DNA of 25,391 nucleotides. Origin: an uncultured Clostridia bacterium (GTDB lineage Bacteria; Bacillota; Clostridia; TANB77; CAG-508). The notes under the pieces are model-generated. The model did not search any database and had not been told where the DNA came from. It was given only the letters and a program-made list of their open reading frames with translations. Positions 15,954 through 23,363 of the stretch are shown here, piece after piece. Position 1 is the stretch's first letter; every line of letters begins with the position of its first letter. The stretch is taken from NCBI GenBank assembly GCA_934149115.1, contig CAKPDW010000014.1:1-25391 (forward strand), written 5' to 3'. Made by a program: the position numbers and the translations under genes.

Positions 15954-16376
15954 ATGTTTAAAGAAAATACATTGCGAAATGTTGCATTGGGAGTAGTACG
16001 CAAAGATAACAAAATTTTAGTTGAAAAAGGTTATGACAAAGTCAAAGAAACCGAATTCTACAGATGTATCGGTGGTGGTATAGAAGTCTTCGAAACTCCA
16101 ATGCTTGCACTACAACGTGAATTTAAAGAGGAATTAAATGTCGATATTACTATAGGTAGACAATTACCAATTCTTGATAGCAAATTTGTTTATAATGGTA
16201 AAGAAGGTCACGAAATAGTTTTTAATTTCGAAGTAGAAATTCCTAAAAAACAACTTAAAGATAAATATGTTATAACAGATAACGGTATCACATCTTATGC
16301 TGAATGGATTGATATTGAAGAATTCAAGTCTGGCAATAAAACTATTTATCCAGAAGGAACTGTAAATTTTTTATAA
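15954..16376 (+). CDS. Nudix hydrolase
   Basis: Small hydrolase that cleaves nucleoside diphosphates linked to another group. The 140-residue protein has the Nudix box: G41, E47, R55-E56, E59-E60, in GGIEVFETPMLALQREFKEE. The glycine normally found after the EE pair is N62. The box resembles ADP-ribose or NTP pyrophosphatases, but substrate choice cannot be read from it. AAGGTGG lies 10 bases upstream of the ATG. It is a single-gene unit with its own promoter and a terminator shared with the convergent kinase fusion gene. Confidence 0.9.
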   Translation: MFKENTLRNVALGVVRKDNKILVEKGYDKVKETEFYRCIGGGIEVFETPMLALQREFKEELNVDITIGRQLPILDSKFVYNGKEGHEIVFNFEVEIPKKQLKDKYVITDNGITSYAEWIDIEEFKSGNKTIYPEGTVNFL

Positions 16377-16417
16377 TATTTATACTTCAGAAAATTAAAA
16401 ACTTATTTAAAAAGAAC

Positions 16418-16458
16418 AAAAATAAAAATACCGCTAAAACAGCGATATTTTTATTTTT
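16418..16458. terminator. Bidirectional terminator between the Nudix and kinase-fusion genes
   Basis: An 18-bp stem (16418-16435 with 16441-16458, one mismatch) with a GC core ACCGCT/AGCGA and AT-rich outer part, loop AAAAC. The stem base supplies A-runs and T-runs for both strands. Confidence 0.85.
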
Positions 16459-16477
16459 TTTACTTGTTATAGAGGTT

Positions 16478-17905
16478 TCATTTTTTTACTTGTTTGAATA
16501 TCTGACAACTTTTTATCCATGGTGCAAAAATAACAATTTTCTCCTCAGTATCTAAATCAATATATAACGGCGCTACAATGTAAACTTGGTCATTCTCGCT
16601 TGCCTGATTCATATACACTGGGTCATAACATTCTATTTTTAGAGTTCCATAATGTTTGTTATGTGCGATATAATAAGTTGGCCAAAGAAATGCATTGCGC
16701 GCATCTGTAATTCTCACATTTGATTTTATTTCTCCTAATCTGTACAATCTTCGTTTTTCTCGCATCTCTAAATAACCGTCACCACGAATTGGTTGCATCC
16801 AAAATCTCCTGCCATTAATTAATCCTACCGTTCTTCTTTGTTCCTGCTCTAGCATTTCATCTAATGTATTAAATGATGCATATTTTTTTCTTCTTGAAAA
16901 AATAAGTTTTAAATCTGAGCTATCATATAATTTAATAGCATCATTCTTTTTTAATCCTTCAAAATTCTTCTTAAGATTTTGGACAGATTCATTGCCTTTA
17001 ACAACAATATCGATATCAGAATTTTTGGTATAGCCTTCAAGTAAAATACTGCCTTCAATTCCTATATCTTCTAATCTAATTTTTAGTTCATTTATCATTA
17101 TATCTATTATCAGTTTTGTATCTCTTAATATTACTTCTTCTCCATTATAGTTATATAATTCTTTTGCTTTATCAAACGGGTTATAAATTCTTTCGATTTC
17201 ATCTGGAGAAAATAAACATAACTCCTCTCCAAATCTTTCCACATTCGCTACTTGAATATTATTAAAGAGCTTTGAATATAAAATAGATTCTTCGATTGAA
17301 TTGTTTCTCGCATAATAATCTCCCTGGATAAGCCGTGTATCCCTTTCATAACTAATAACTTTAAAATATTTAGGGATTCCTATTATCCTATCGCACTGAT
17401 GGCAACATTCTGATACAGTATGACAAAATGTTCCATCTTTTAGCATAAAATAATCTGGAAAATTAATAATTTCGTTCGGTGATTTCGTTTTGTATAAGCA
17501 ATTTACCTCGTAAAAAAGGCGATTTTCATTTGATGAATGTACTGTATTTTCTAAAATGTTCATTCCATATTTTTTTCTAAGTGTTCCCGGCTGACTCATC
17601 TTTGGATCTGTACTTCCCACGAAGTTATTAAATGTTCTGATAATATTTTCCTTTCCACTCACTAAGAATGAAATAATATCACCAGACATCATATATTTTA
17701 ATAACTCTAGAAAGTACGGCTGGTCTTTGCTTTCATAATACAAAGTACATGCCTCATCAATTGTAAGTCTTTTCTGCATAAAATTGCTTATTTCATATCC
17801 GTTTTTCCGAATATCGTCAATAATATTATCGACAATTCCTCTTTTTAAAGCATCAGGTTTTAATACACATAATGTTACTTTTCTACTTTCGGCTGAATTT
17901 TTCAT
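16478..17905 (-). CDS. Nucleoside diphosphate kinase fused to a nucleotidyltransferase-type domain
   Basis: 475 residues from the ATG at 17905, chosen for AAAGGAGG 6 bases upstream; an in-frame ATG 11 codons earlier has no such site. Residues 8-140 are a nucleoside diphosphate kinase, which moves the gamma-phosphate between NTP and NDP through a phosphohistidine: K16 in LKPDALKRG, R110 in QPGTLRKK and H123 in ENTVHSSNE. The usual HGSD is HSSN. Residues about 150-375 resemble a predicted nucleotidyltransferase class (COG2413 type, from memory): DYFMLKDGTFCHT, a Cys/His cluster ECCHQC (167-171), then GSILLEGYTKNSDIDIVV with G285, S286, D297 and D299 as the polymerase-beta-like motif. The C-terminal 100 residues are unassigned. 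Standard kinases are about 150 residues alone, so this is a true fusion. Strong own promoter. Confidence 0.8.
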   Translation of the reverse strand: MKNSAESRKVTLCVLKPDALKRGIVDNIIDDIRKNGYEISNFMQKRLTIDEACTLYYESKDQPYFLELLKYMMSGDIISFLVSGKENIIRTFNNFVGSTDPKMSQPGTLRKKYGMNILENTVHSSNENRLFYEVNCLYKTKSPNEIINFPDYFMLKDGTFCHTVSECCHQCDRIIGIPKYFKVISYERDTRLIQGDYYARNNSIEESILYSKLFNNIQVANVERFGEELCLFSPDEIERIYNPFDKAKELYNYNGEEVILRDTKLIIDIMINELKIRLEDIGIEGSILLEGYTKNSDIDIVVKGNESVQNLKKNFEGLKKNDAIKLYDSSDLKLIFSRRKKYASFNTLDEMLEQEQRRTVGLINGRRFWMQPIRGDGYLEMREKRRLYRLGEIKSNVRITDARNAFLWPTYYIAHNKHYGTLKIECYDPVYMNQASENDQVYIVAPLYIDLDTEEKIVIFAPWIKSCQIFKQVKK

Positions 17906-17973
17906 TGTGCTACCTCCTTTGATAGTAAATAGGTTCAATTGTATCTATTTTTAATAAATTTATTTATAATGAG

Positions 17974-18002
17974 ATTATATATTTTTTTACATTTTTTGTC
18001 AA
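17974..18002 (-). promoter_or_regulatory. Consensus promoter of the kinase-fusion gene
   Basis: Perfect TTGACA (18002-17997), a 17-base spacer and perfect TATAAT (17979-17974) on the minus strand; leader of about 60 bases. Confidence 0.8.
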
Positions 18003-18024
18003 TAATATTTTACATATTATTCCA

Positions 18025-18726
18025 TTATTTCTGACATAATTGTTCTAATTCATTTTCAGTAAGTTCACGTATTTCTCCTATTTTTAAATTCATTGGTAAT
18101 TTTAAATTTCCCATTTGAATTCTATGTAATTTAATTACTTTAGCACCAAAGCACCCAAACATTCTCTTTATTTGGTGATATCTTCCCTCAGTTAAAGTAA
18201 CCTCTGCTGTATATATACCAGTAATTTTCATCTCTGAGCTTTTACATTTTCCATCACTTAATTCTACTCCAATTTTAAAGCCATCTTGCATCTCTTGTGT
18301 AACTGGCACATCAATTGTAACTTCATACTTTTTTGAAATATGCTTTTTTGGAGCTAATATATTATGTGCCATTTTTCCATCATCTGTTATTATCATTAAT
18401 CCAGTTGTATTTTTATCTAATCTTCCTGCTGGGAAAAGCTCCCTTTTTTGATATTCTTGTGGTACTAAATCTAGCACAGTTTTCTCTTTATTATCTTTTG
18501 TAGCAGATATATAGCCTTCTGGTTTATTCAACATTAAATATATATTATCCTTTATAACAATTGGAACATCATCAATTTTTATTTCCATAGAATATTTATC
18601 TATTTTCATATCAGACTTAAACACAACATTTTCATTTACTTTTACCCTTTTTTGTTGTATAAGTTTTTTTATTTCACTTCTAGAATACAAGCCTTGTGAT
18701 GATATTATTTTATCAATTCTTTCCAT
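18025..18726 (-). CDS. RsuA/RluB/E/F-family rRNA pseudouridine synthase
   Basis: Isomerises a specific uridine to pseudouridine in ribosomal RNA. The order is an N-terminal S4 RNA-binding domain (residues 1-60, RIDKIISSQGLYSRSE) followed by the catalytic domain with KPEGYIS (68-74) and the active-site aspartate D104 in GRLDKNTTGL. The later motif EGRYHQIKRMF is also typical. Length 233 fits the RsuA group, which acts on 16S rRNA at U516 in Escherichia coli; RluF-like 23S activity cannot be ruled out. AAGGGGAT precedes the ATG. It lies after the terminator of the sigma-factor gene and so must have its own promoter, which I could not place clearly. Confidence 0.9.
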   Translation of the reverse strand: MERIDKIISSQGLYSRSEIKKLIQQKRVKVNENVVFKSDMKIDKYSMEIKIDDVPIVIKDNIYLMLNKPEGYISATKDNKEKTVLDLVPQEYQKRELFPAGRLDKNTTGLMIITDDGKMAHNILAPKKHISKKYEVTIDVPVTQEMQDGFKIGVELSDGKCKSSEMKITGIYTAEVTLTEGRYHQIKRMFGCFGAKVIKLHRIQMGNLKLPMNLKIGEIRELTENELEQLCQK

Positions 18727-18773
18727 TCAAATCCCCTTAAATTTAATTATATTTTTATATACAATTCTTTATT

Positions 18774-18806
18774 TTAAAAAGAGATTGCCAGTAATAACTG
18801 ACAACC
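18774..18806 (-). terminator. Terminator of the sigma-factor gene
   Basis: On the minus strand, stem GGTTGTCAGT/ACTGGCAATC (18806-18797 with 18792-18783, two G-U pairs), loop TATT, then TCTTTTTA. Confidence 0.85.
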
Positions 18807-18819
18807 TCACCAGACATTT

Positions 18820-19605
18820 CTAACATTCCTTATCAAGCTTATCCAAAACTTTACCAAGAAAATACATAGAATTTGTATCAGCTTGCATGGTTATGCAAAC
18901 TTTTCCATTTTTAATATCGCAAACATGAAACTTTGGAATATAATTCTTATCAAAATCAATCTCAGCTATCTTTTTTTCTACCTCTTTCCGTATACCATCA
19001 AAAGAAATAACAAACTTATCGTCAACCATTTCTAACACATACTTTCTTGTAATTTTTTCATACGAATTAGAATTGGCTTTTTCTTTAATCATCTTATGGC
19101 TTTTTTGAAGTCTTTTGCATATATGAGCAAGTGAGTAATCAACTTCTTCACGCAATTCCTTCTGAGTATAGCCTGAAGCACTTAAAAGTACCATAAGTCT
19201 GTCAATATTATCCAAACAGTTAATTGCTACATTCATTGCTTTCACAATCATATCACGATTTTCAACCTGTTTTTGAGGGTCCTCTTTTGGGTCATACATC
19301 ATCATTTCCAAAGTAAATTTTTTTCCATCATTATCATCTACAATGACAGATTCAATTGATACACAGTCACGATGTTTTCGTATTTTCCGAAATTCCATAA
19401 GAATTTCATTATTTATGCAACGATATGCAAACGTAGCAAATTTGCAATTTTTTCTTTCCTCATAATGTAATACAGCTTTGAAAAGACCAATCACTCCAAC
19501 ATTAAACAAATCTTCAAACTCGTTATGTGAAACATTTAATCTCTTTAAACAATCACCAACTAGTCCTAGATTTCTCTCAACGATTTCATTAATCCGATCA
19601 TCCAT
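18820..19605 (-). CDS. Sigma-70 family RNA polymerase sigma factor with a C-terminal extension
   Basis: 261 residues from the ATG at 19605, which sits 8 bases after AAAGGAG; an ATG 6 codons earlier overlaps that site and is rejected. Region 2 is clear at 28-78 (FEDLFNVGVIGLFKAVLHYE, FATFAYRCINNEILMEFR). Region 4 is at about 125-175, with the helix-turn-helix YTQKELREEVDYSLAHICKRL. Region 3 is short or missing. After region 4 come about 85 residues (178-261) not found in ordinary sigma factors, ending with a predicted beta-hairpin HVCDIKNGKVCITM; these could bind an anti-sigma factor or sense a signal. No anti-sigma gene is adjacent. The gene has a promoter at 19660-19688 and its own terminator. 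The subgroup is uncertain; it is an alternative sigma factor and not the housekeeping one. Confidence 0.85.
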   Translation of the reverse strand: MDDRINEIVERNLGLVGDCLKRLNVSHNEFEDLFNVGVIGLFKAVLHYEERKNCKFATFAYRCINNEILMEFRKIRKHRDCVSIESVIVDDNDGKKFTLEMMMYDPKEDPQKQVENRDMIVKAMNVAINCLDNIDRLMVLLSASGYTQKELREEVDYSLAHICKRLQKSHKMIKEKANSNSYEKITRKYVLEMVDDKFVISFDGIRKEVEKKIAEIDFDKNYIPKFHVCDIKNGKVCITMQADTNSMYFLGKVLDKLDKEC

Positions 19606-19659
19606 GTAAGCTTCTCCTTTCATATAGAAACATCTATTAATAAGTTACTCGTAATTGGT

Positions 19660-19688
19660 ATTTTATCACAATTAAACCTATTTTTCAA
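19660..19688 (-). promoter_or_regulatory. Promoter of the sigma-factor gene
   Basis: TTGAAA (19688-19683), a 17-base spacer and TAAAAT (19665-19660) on the minus strand, a housekeeping-type promoter. The leader is about 50 bases. Confidence 0.65.
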
Positions 19689-19713
19689 GATATTTATGTT
19701 AATTACCCATTTC

Positions 19714-19747
19714 AAAAAAGGTATAAAACATTACAATGTTTCATACC
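19714..19747 (-). terminator. Terminator of the 63-residue gene
   Basis: On the minus strand, a 13-bp stem GGTATGAAACATT/AATGTTTTATACC (one G-U pair) with a very short loop, then TTTTTT (19719-19714). It starts 8 bases after the stop codon. Confidence 0.9.
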
Positions 19748-19755
19748 TTTTTCTT

Positions 19756-19947
19756 CTATAAAAACTTGTCTTCCCAATCCATGCCCCATTTTTCATAGAA
19801 TTTCTTTAGTGTTTCTACAAAAATATCATCTTCTTTCTTTACTGTAGGTAATTCCTTCCGGTATTTTTCTCCATTTTTAACCATTTCTCGGTTAAATTTT
19901 TTATCCTCCTCAGTAAAAATCTCAATTGGTTTAGGCATTTCTTTCAT
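19756..19947 (-). CDS. Small 63-residue charged protein, unrecognised
   Basis: Starts MKEMPKPIEIFTEED and ends KWGMDWEDKFL. The ATG at 19947 has AAAGGAG 8 bases upstream; an earlier in-frame ATG at 19989 overlaps nothing useful and is rejected. Highly charged, helical by composition, with no membrane segment and no cysteine. A perfect terminator follows directly. It lies between the MerR gene and the sigma-factor gene, 55 bases downstream of the former, and may be read from the dxs-merR promoter. No domain recognised; an adaptor or regulator peptide is possible but not shown. Confidence 0.7.
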   Translation of the reverse strand: MKEMPKPIEIFTEEDKKFNREMVKNGEKYRKELPTVKKEDDIFVETLKKFYEKWGMDWEDKFL

Positions 19948-20001
19948 AGCTGTATCTCCTTTCATTAATGAATGTAAAGAAATTAACATACCAAGTTTCG
20001 T

Positions 20002-20397
20002 CTAAATTATATATAATCCGACCATTCGTGTCAAACTATTTTTACAATGTTCTATTTCTTTATACAATTCAATTTTATGATCTAATCTTTTTATTGTATT
20101 TTGAATTTCTTTTTTTTTATTTTCCAATACTTGTCTTTGACCAATTAACAAGTTTTTTCTTTCCGAAACTGTTTCTTTTCCTTGTTTAAATAATGTCATA
20201 TAATCTAATAATATCTCTATTGTCATTCCTGCAGATCTCATACATTTTATAAACTCAACCCATTTGCAAGATTGTTCATCAAAATTTCTAATACCTGATT
20301 TTGTTCTTGGTACTTCAGGTAATAATCCAATTCTTTCATAATATCTAAGAGTATCTTGTGTTATATCATATTTTTTACTAACTTCTGCAATCGTCAT
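20002..20397 (-). CDS. MerR-family transcriptional regulator
   Basis: 131 residues. The N-terminal winged helix domain (1-70) has the family signature MTIAEVSKKYDITQDTLRYYERIGLLP and GIRNFDEQSCKWVEFIKCMRSAGM. Residues 75-120 form the long dimerising coiled coil, and a short tail follows. It belongs to the small MerR type seen with AdhR-like regulators; these act on promoters with a 19-base spacer, bending DNA to allow transcription. C53 and C118 are present but do not form a metal motif. GGAGAAGAAA precedes the ATG, and only 9 bases separate it from the dxs-type stop, so the two genes form an operon. A matching operator lies at the operon promoter (22222-22239), suggesting autoregulation. Confidence 0.9.
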   Translation of the reverse strand: MTIAEVSKKYDITQDTLRYYERIGLLPEVPRTKSGIRNFDEQSCKWVEFIKCMRSAGMTIEILLDYMTLFKQGKETVSERKNLLIGQRQVLENKKKEIQNTIKRLDHKIELYKEIEHCKNSLTRMVGLYII

Positions 20398-20406
20398 TTT
20401 CTTCTC

Positions 20407-22182
20407 CTATTTTGTTACTATTTTTTCTACTTCTTCTAATATTTTTTCTGGTGTTATTCCTAGATCTTCTAATAGCTTATCTGGATTATATCTATCATAG
20501 AACTTTTTGTCCATACCAAGTGTTTTTACTTTTATATTATCTAATGAGTAAAAGTTAGCAATCATTTCTCCAAATCCACCACTAACAATTCCATCTTCTA
20601 ATGTTATTATTAACCCATGATTTTTCTTTAATTCATCTAATGTTTCTTTATCTACTCCTGTTAAAAATCTTGGATTAATTAATGTTGGTTTAAAACCTAA
20701 TTTTTCTTGAATTTTTTCAACTGCTTTTTCACCTATTTGATAAAAATCTCCTGCTGCAATTATTGCAACCTTTTCACCTTTTTGCTCAACTTTATATTTA
20801 TTGAATTGCTCTGAATAATTTTCATCTACAGTTCTACCATCATCTATTACACCATTTCCAGGCATTAATATCATTACAGGATGCTCATTCTGTTCTATTG
20901 ACCAATTTAACATTGATAAATACTCTTTTTTATTAGTTGGTGCTAACATTACTAAATTAGGAATATTTTTAAATGCAGATACTGCAAATATTCCTAAATG
21001 TGTAACATCTGTTAATCCTGTTACAGAAGCATATCCTAATACTATTGTAGCTGGATTGTTATTTATACACAAATCTTGTGATATTTGATCATATGTTCTT
21101 TGAATAAATGTTGCATTTGTTCCAAAAACTGGTTTTCCTCCATTTTTAGCTATTCCAGATATCATGGCTACTGCATGTTCCTCAGCTATTCCAACATCTA
21201 CAAATTGTTTACCTGCCTGCTCCCTTTTGTCCTGTGTAAATCCAAAGCTTGTTGGAACACCTGCTGCAACAGCTACAATTTTTTTATCTTTTTTCATTTT
21301 CTCTAATAATAAATCAGCTGTTAATGTTGGATAGTCTTCTTGTCCTCCAAAGTCAATTGCAATCTTTCCTGTTTCTTTATTAAAAGGTAAAGTCCAATGC
21401 CAGTTTTCTTTATTATCTTCTGCTAATTTGTATCCTTTTCCTTTTTTAGTATTTATATGAACAACTATTGGATGATCTATATCTTTTATTTTTTGGAATA
21501 ATTTAATTAATTTTTGTATATTATTTCCATCTTCTTCATATACATAATCTAACCCCATTGCTGTAAATAAATTTGTTTTAGCTTGTCCTTTTCCTTCTCT
21601 TAATTTTTGTAAATTTTTATATAATCCTCCATGATTTTCTGCAATTGATTGTTGATTATCATTTACTATAATAATAAAATTTGAATTTAATTCTGAACCG
21701 GCAAAATCAAGTCCCTCTAAGGCTTCGCCACCACTTAATGAACCATCACCTATTACTGCAATTATATTTTCTTTATCTCCTTTTAAATCTCTTGCTTTAG
21801 CTAATCCTGTTGCAAGAGAAATTGATGTTGAAGTATGTCCTATTGTAAAAAAGTCATGTTCTGATTCCTCTGGATTTGAATAACCAGATATATCTGAAAA
21901 ATGTTCTGAATCAATATATCCTAATTTTCTACCTGTTAACATTTTGTGTGGATATGTTTGATGTGATACATCAAATACAAATTTATCAACTGGTGAATTG
22001 AATACATAATGTAACGCAATTGTTGCTTCTACAAACCCAAAATTTGGTCCAAAATGTCCTCCTAAATTCGTTAATCTATTGAATAACCCTTCTCTTATAT
22101 CCTCTGCAAGAACTTCTAATTCTTCTTGAGTTAATTTTTTTACATCCTCTGGTCCATTAATTTTATTTAATATTTTTATCAT
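20407..22182 (-). CDS. dxs: 1-deoxy-D-xylulose-5-phosphate synthase family enzyme
   Basis: Thiamine diphosphate enzyme that in the MEP pathway condenses pyruvate and glyceraldehyde 3-phosphate. Visible motifs are H43 (LGGHFGPN), H74 (DVSHQTYPHK), the TPP-binding GDGSLSGG (145-152) with N174 (VNDN), and E334-E335 in VDVGIAEEHA. At 591 residues it is a little shorter than standard DXS (about 620). Segments such as SHQTYPHKMLTGR and SIAENHGGLYKNL look like the DXS-like paralogue class found in many Firmicutes beside a canonical dxs, so the exact reaction is less certain than the fold. GGAGG lies 8 bases before the ATG. It is co-transcribed with a MerR regulator, which is unusual for a housekeeping isoprenoid gene. 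Confidence 0.82.
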   Translation of the reverse strand: MIKILNKINGPEDVKKLTQEELEVLAEDIREGLFNRLTNLGGHFGPNFGFVEATIALHYVFNSPVDKFVFDVSHQTYPHKMLTGRKLGYIDSEHFSDISGYSNPEESEHDFFTIGHTSTSISLATGLAKARDLKGDKENIIAVIGDGSLSGGEALEGLDFAGSELNSNFIIIVNDNQQSIAENHGGLYKNLQKLREGKGQAKTNLFTAMGLDYVYEEDGNNIQKLIKLFQKIKDIDHPIVVHINTKKGKGYKLAEDNKENWHWTLPFNKETGKIAIDFGGQEDYPTLTADLLLEKMKKDKKIVAVAAGVPTSFGFTQDKREQAGKQFVDVGIAEEHAVAMISGIAKNGGKPVFGTNATFIQRTYDQISQDLCINNNPATIVLGYASVTGLTDVTHLGIFAVSAFKNIPNLVMLAPTNKKEYLSMLNWSIEQNEHPVMILMPGNGVIDDGRTVDENYSEQFNKYKVEQKGEKVAIIAAGDFYQIGEKAVEKIQEKLGFKPTLINPRFLTGVDKETLDELKKNHGLIITLEDGIVSGGFGEMIANFYSLDNIKVKTLGMDKKFYDRYNPDKLLEDLGITPEKILEEVEKIVTK

Positions 22183-22212
22183 TCTCTAACCTCCCTTTTT
22201 TTATCTTCATAT

Positions 22213-22243
22213 GTTATATCACTTAGAGTTTACTCCAAGTCAA
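22213..22243 (-). promoter_or_regulatory. MerR-type promoter of the dxs-merR operon
   Basis: On the minus strand TTGACT (22243-22238), a 19-base spacer and TATAAC (22218-22213). The long spacer holds the dyad CTTGGAGT-AA-ACTCTAAG (22239-22222; 7 of 8 positions symmetric). A 19-base spacer with a central dyad is the hallmark of promoters activated by MerR-family proteins. Confidence 0.75.
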
Positions 22244-22520
22244 TAGTTTTTATAAATTTTTTTATTTTTTTAATTTGCTATTTTTTTCATAAACTAATAC
22301 TTCATTGATATTTTTTCTTCTATTTTTACATTACTCACTTTTGGTAATAAATATAGAAACATATAAAACTATTTTGGAGTTTTTTGATGCAAATATATGA
22401 AAGTATTTAACCATAAATTATCATATTTAATATATTCAATATTAGAAAAACTGCATATTCGTTCATATTGCAACTTATAGTCAGATTTGGTGAGTGCTTG
22501 TCAACTCTTTAAAAAGTTTT
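22244..22520. other. AT-rich gap without a convincing gene
   Basis: Very AT-rich sequence upstream of the dxs promoter. I find no gene, hairpin or repeat that I can support, only scattered short reading frames without ribosome binding sites. Confidence 0.5.
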
Positions 22521-22770
22521 TTAGCTATTAGTATTTTCATTGTTATAAGTTTCTGCAACCTTCTCATCTATTTCTTTCCAATTTATATTTTGAAAGTTTT
22601 TGATAATTTTTTCAAATTTTTTATAATAATTAAATAATTTATATATCTCATTTAATGGAACTGTCATTAATTCTACTTTATTCCTAGAAAAAAATCCTTA
22701 TATTATCTATATCTTTTGACATCTTTTCTTCTACATCACTTAATGCCTCCAAATCATAGACTTTAAATAA
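22521..22770 (-). pseudogene. Truncated and frameshifted gene remnant
   Basis: Minus-strand remnant. Reading from 22770 gives LFKVYDLEALSDVEEKMSKD and then DNIRIF up to a run of seven T (22694-22688). In that frame the next codons hit a stop. With one T fewer the frame continues as SRNKVELMTVPLNEIYKLF and ends NINWKEIDEKVAETYNN, about 80 codons in all. There is no start codon or ribosome binding site at the 5' end, where an in-frame stop precedes it. The amino acid content is plainly protein-like on both sides of the lesion. I cannot name the family. A sequencing error could explain the frameshift, but not the missing 5' end. Confidence 0.6.
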
Positions 22771-22852
22771 TTAAGTGCGATATATTTTTGCGCTAAACTA
22801 TATTTTTTATTTCTAGTTAGAAAAAATTTATGATTTTTCCAAGCAATTCTAT

Positions 22853-22889
22853 GTAGTATGTGCAATTACAATACACATACTACTTTTTT
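22853..22889 (+). terminator. + strand terminator without a + strand gene
   Basis: Perfect 10-bp stem GTAGTATGTG/CACATACTAC (22853-22862 with 22874-22883), 11-base loop, then TTTTTT. Both neighbours are on the minus strand and no + gene precedes it, so it may end an unannotated RNA. Confidence 0.7.
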
Positions 22890-22913
22890 ATAAATTGTAA
22901 TTTGTCAATGAGG

Positions 22914-23237
22914 TTATCTTTCTGATTTTTCATTAAATTCGTTTGTTCTTATATTAACACCATCAATAACTGTATATTCTCTTTTTGAGTTTTTATAAAC
23001 TTTTTTCTGTATTTCATCTTCTAAATCTATTCCTAATATTTCTGATAATCCTAATAAATATATAGCAACATCTGCTAGTTCTTCACCTAAATCATCCTTC
23101 TTTTTTCTCCATGCTTCATATGCCTCAGATACTTCACCATATGTTAAACAAAATTCCTTATTAATATCTGTAACATTAAATCCTTTATCTACTTTATTTT
23201 GATATATTTCCTTTTGAACTTTTCTTAAATCTACCAT
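22914..23237 (-). CDS. MazG-type nucleotide pyrophosphohydrolase
   Basis: 107-residue all-alpha NTP pyrophosphohydrolase of the MazG/RS21-C6 superfamily, which removes unwanted or damaged dNTPs as NMP plus pyrophosphate. The metal site is visible as E35-E38 (GEVSEAYE) and E53-D56 (EELADVAIYLLG). The single small domain is typical of the stand-alone dimer or tetramer forms. AAAGG lies about 8 bases before the ATG, a moderate ribosome binding site. It stands alone within a stretch of decayed genes. Substrate not deducible. Confidence 0.85.
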   Translation of the reverse strand: MVDLRKVQKEIYQNKVDKGFNVTDINKEFCLTYGEVSEAYEAWRKKKDDLGEELADVAIYLLGLSEILGIDLEDEIQKKVYKNSKREYTVIDGVNIRTNEFNEKSER

Positions 23238-23363
23238 TTTTATTTACCTTTCTATATCTTCTTTTTATTTTATTATTTATTCTTACAGAATGTATTTACA
23301 AATATCGTTACTACTTTGAGTTCCATCAATTTGTTCAAGTAAATATCCTTCTAATATACATTT

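Noticed and set aside
22407..22466. 19-codon hydrophobic peptide on the minus strand, with a possible TTGACA/TATAAG promoter 19 bases apart upstream
   Set aside because: There is no ribosome binding site and no dyad in the spacer; in sequence this AT-rich, such short frames arise by chance.
23282..23363. Open frame continuing for about 26 codons after the stop of the broken phosphoesterase
   Set aside because: It is protein-like by composition, but the stop codon fits the normal family length and nothing suggests readthrough.
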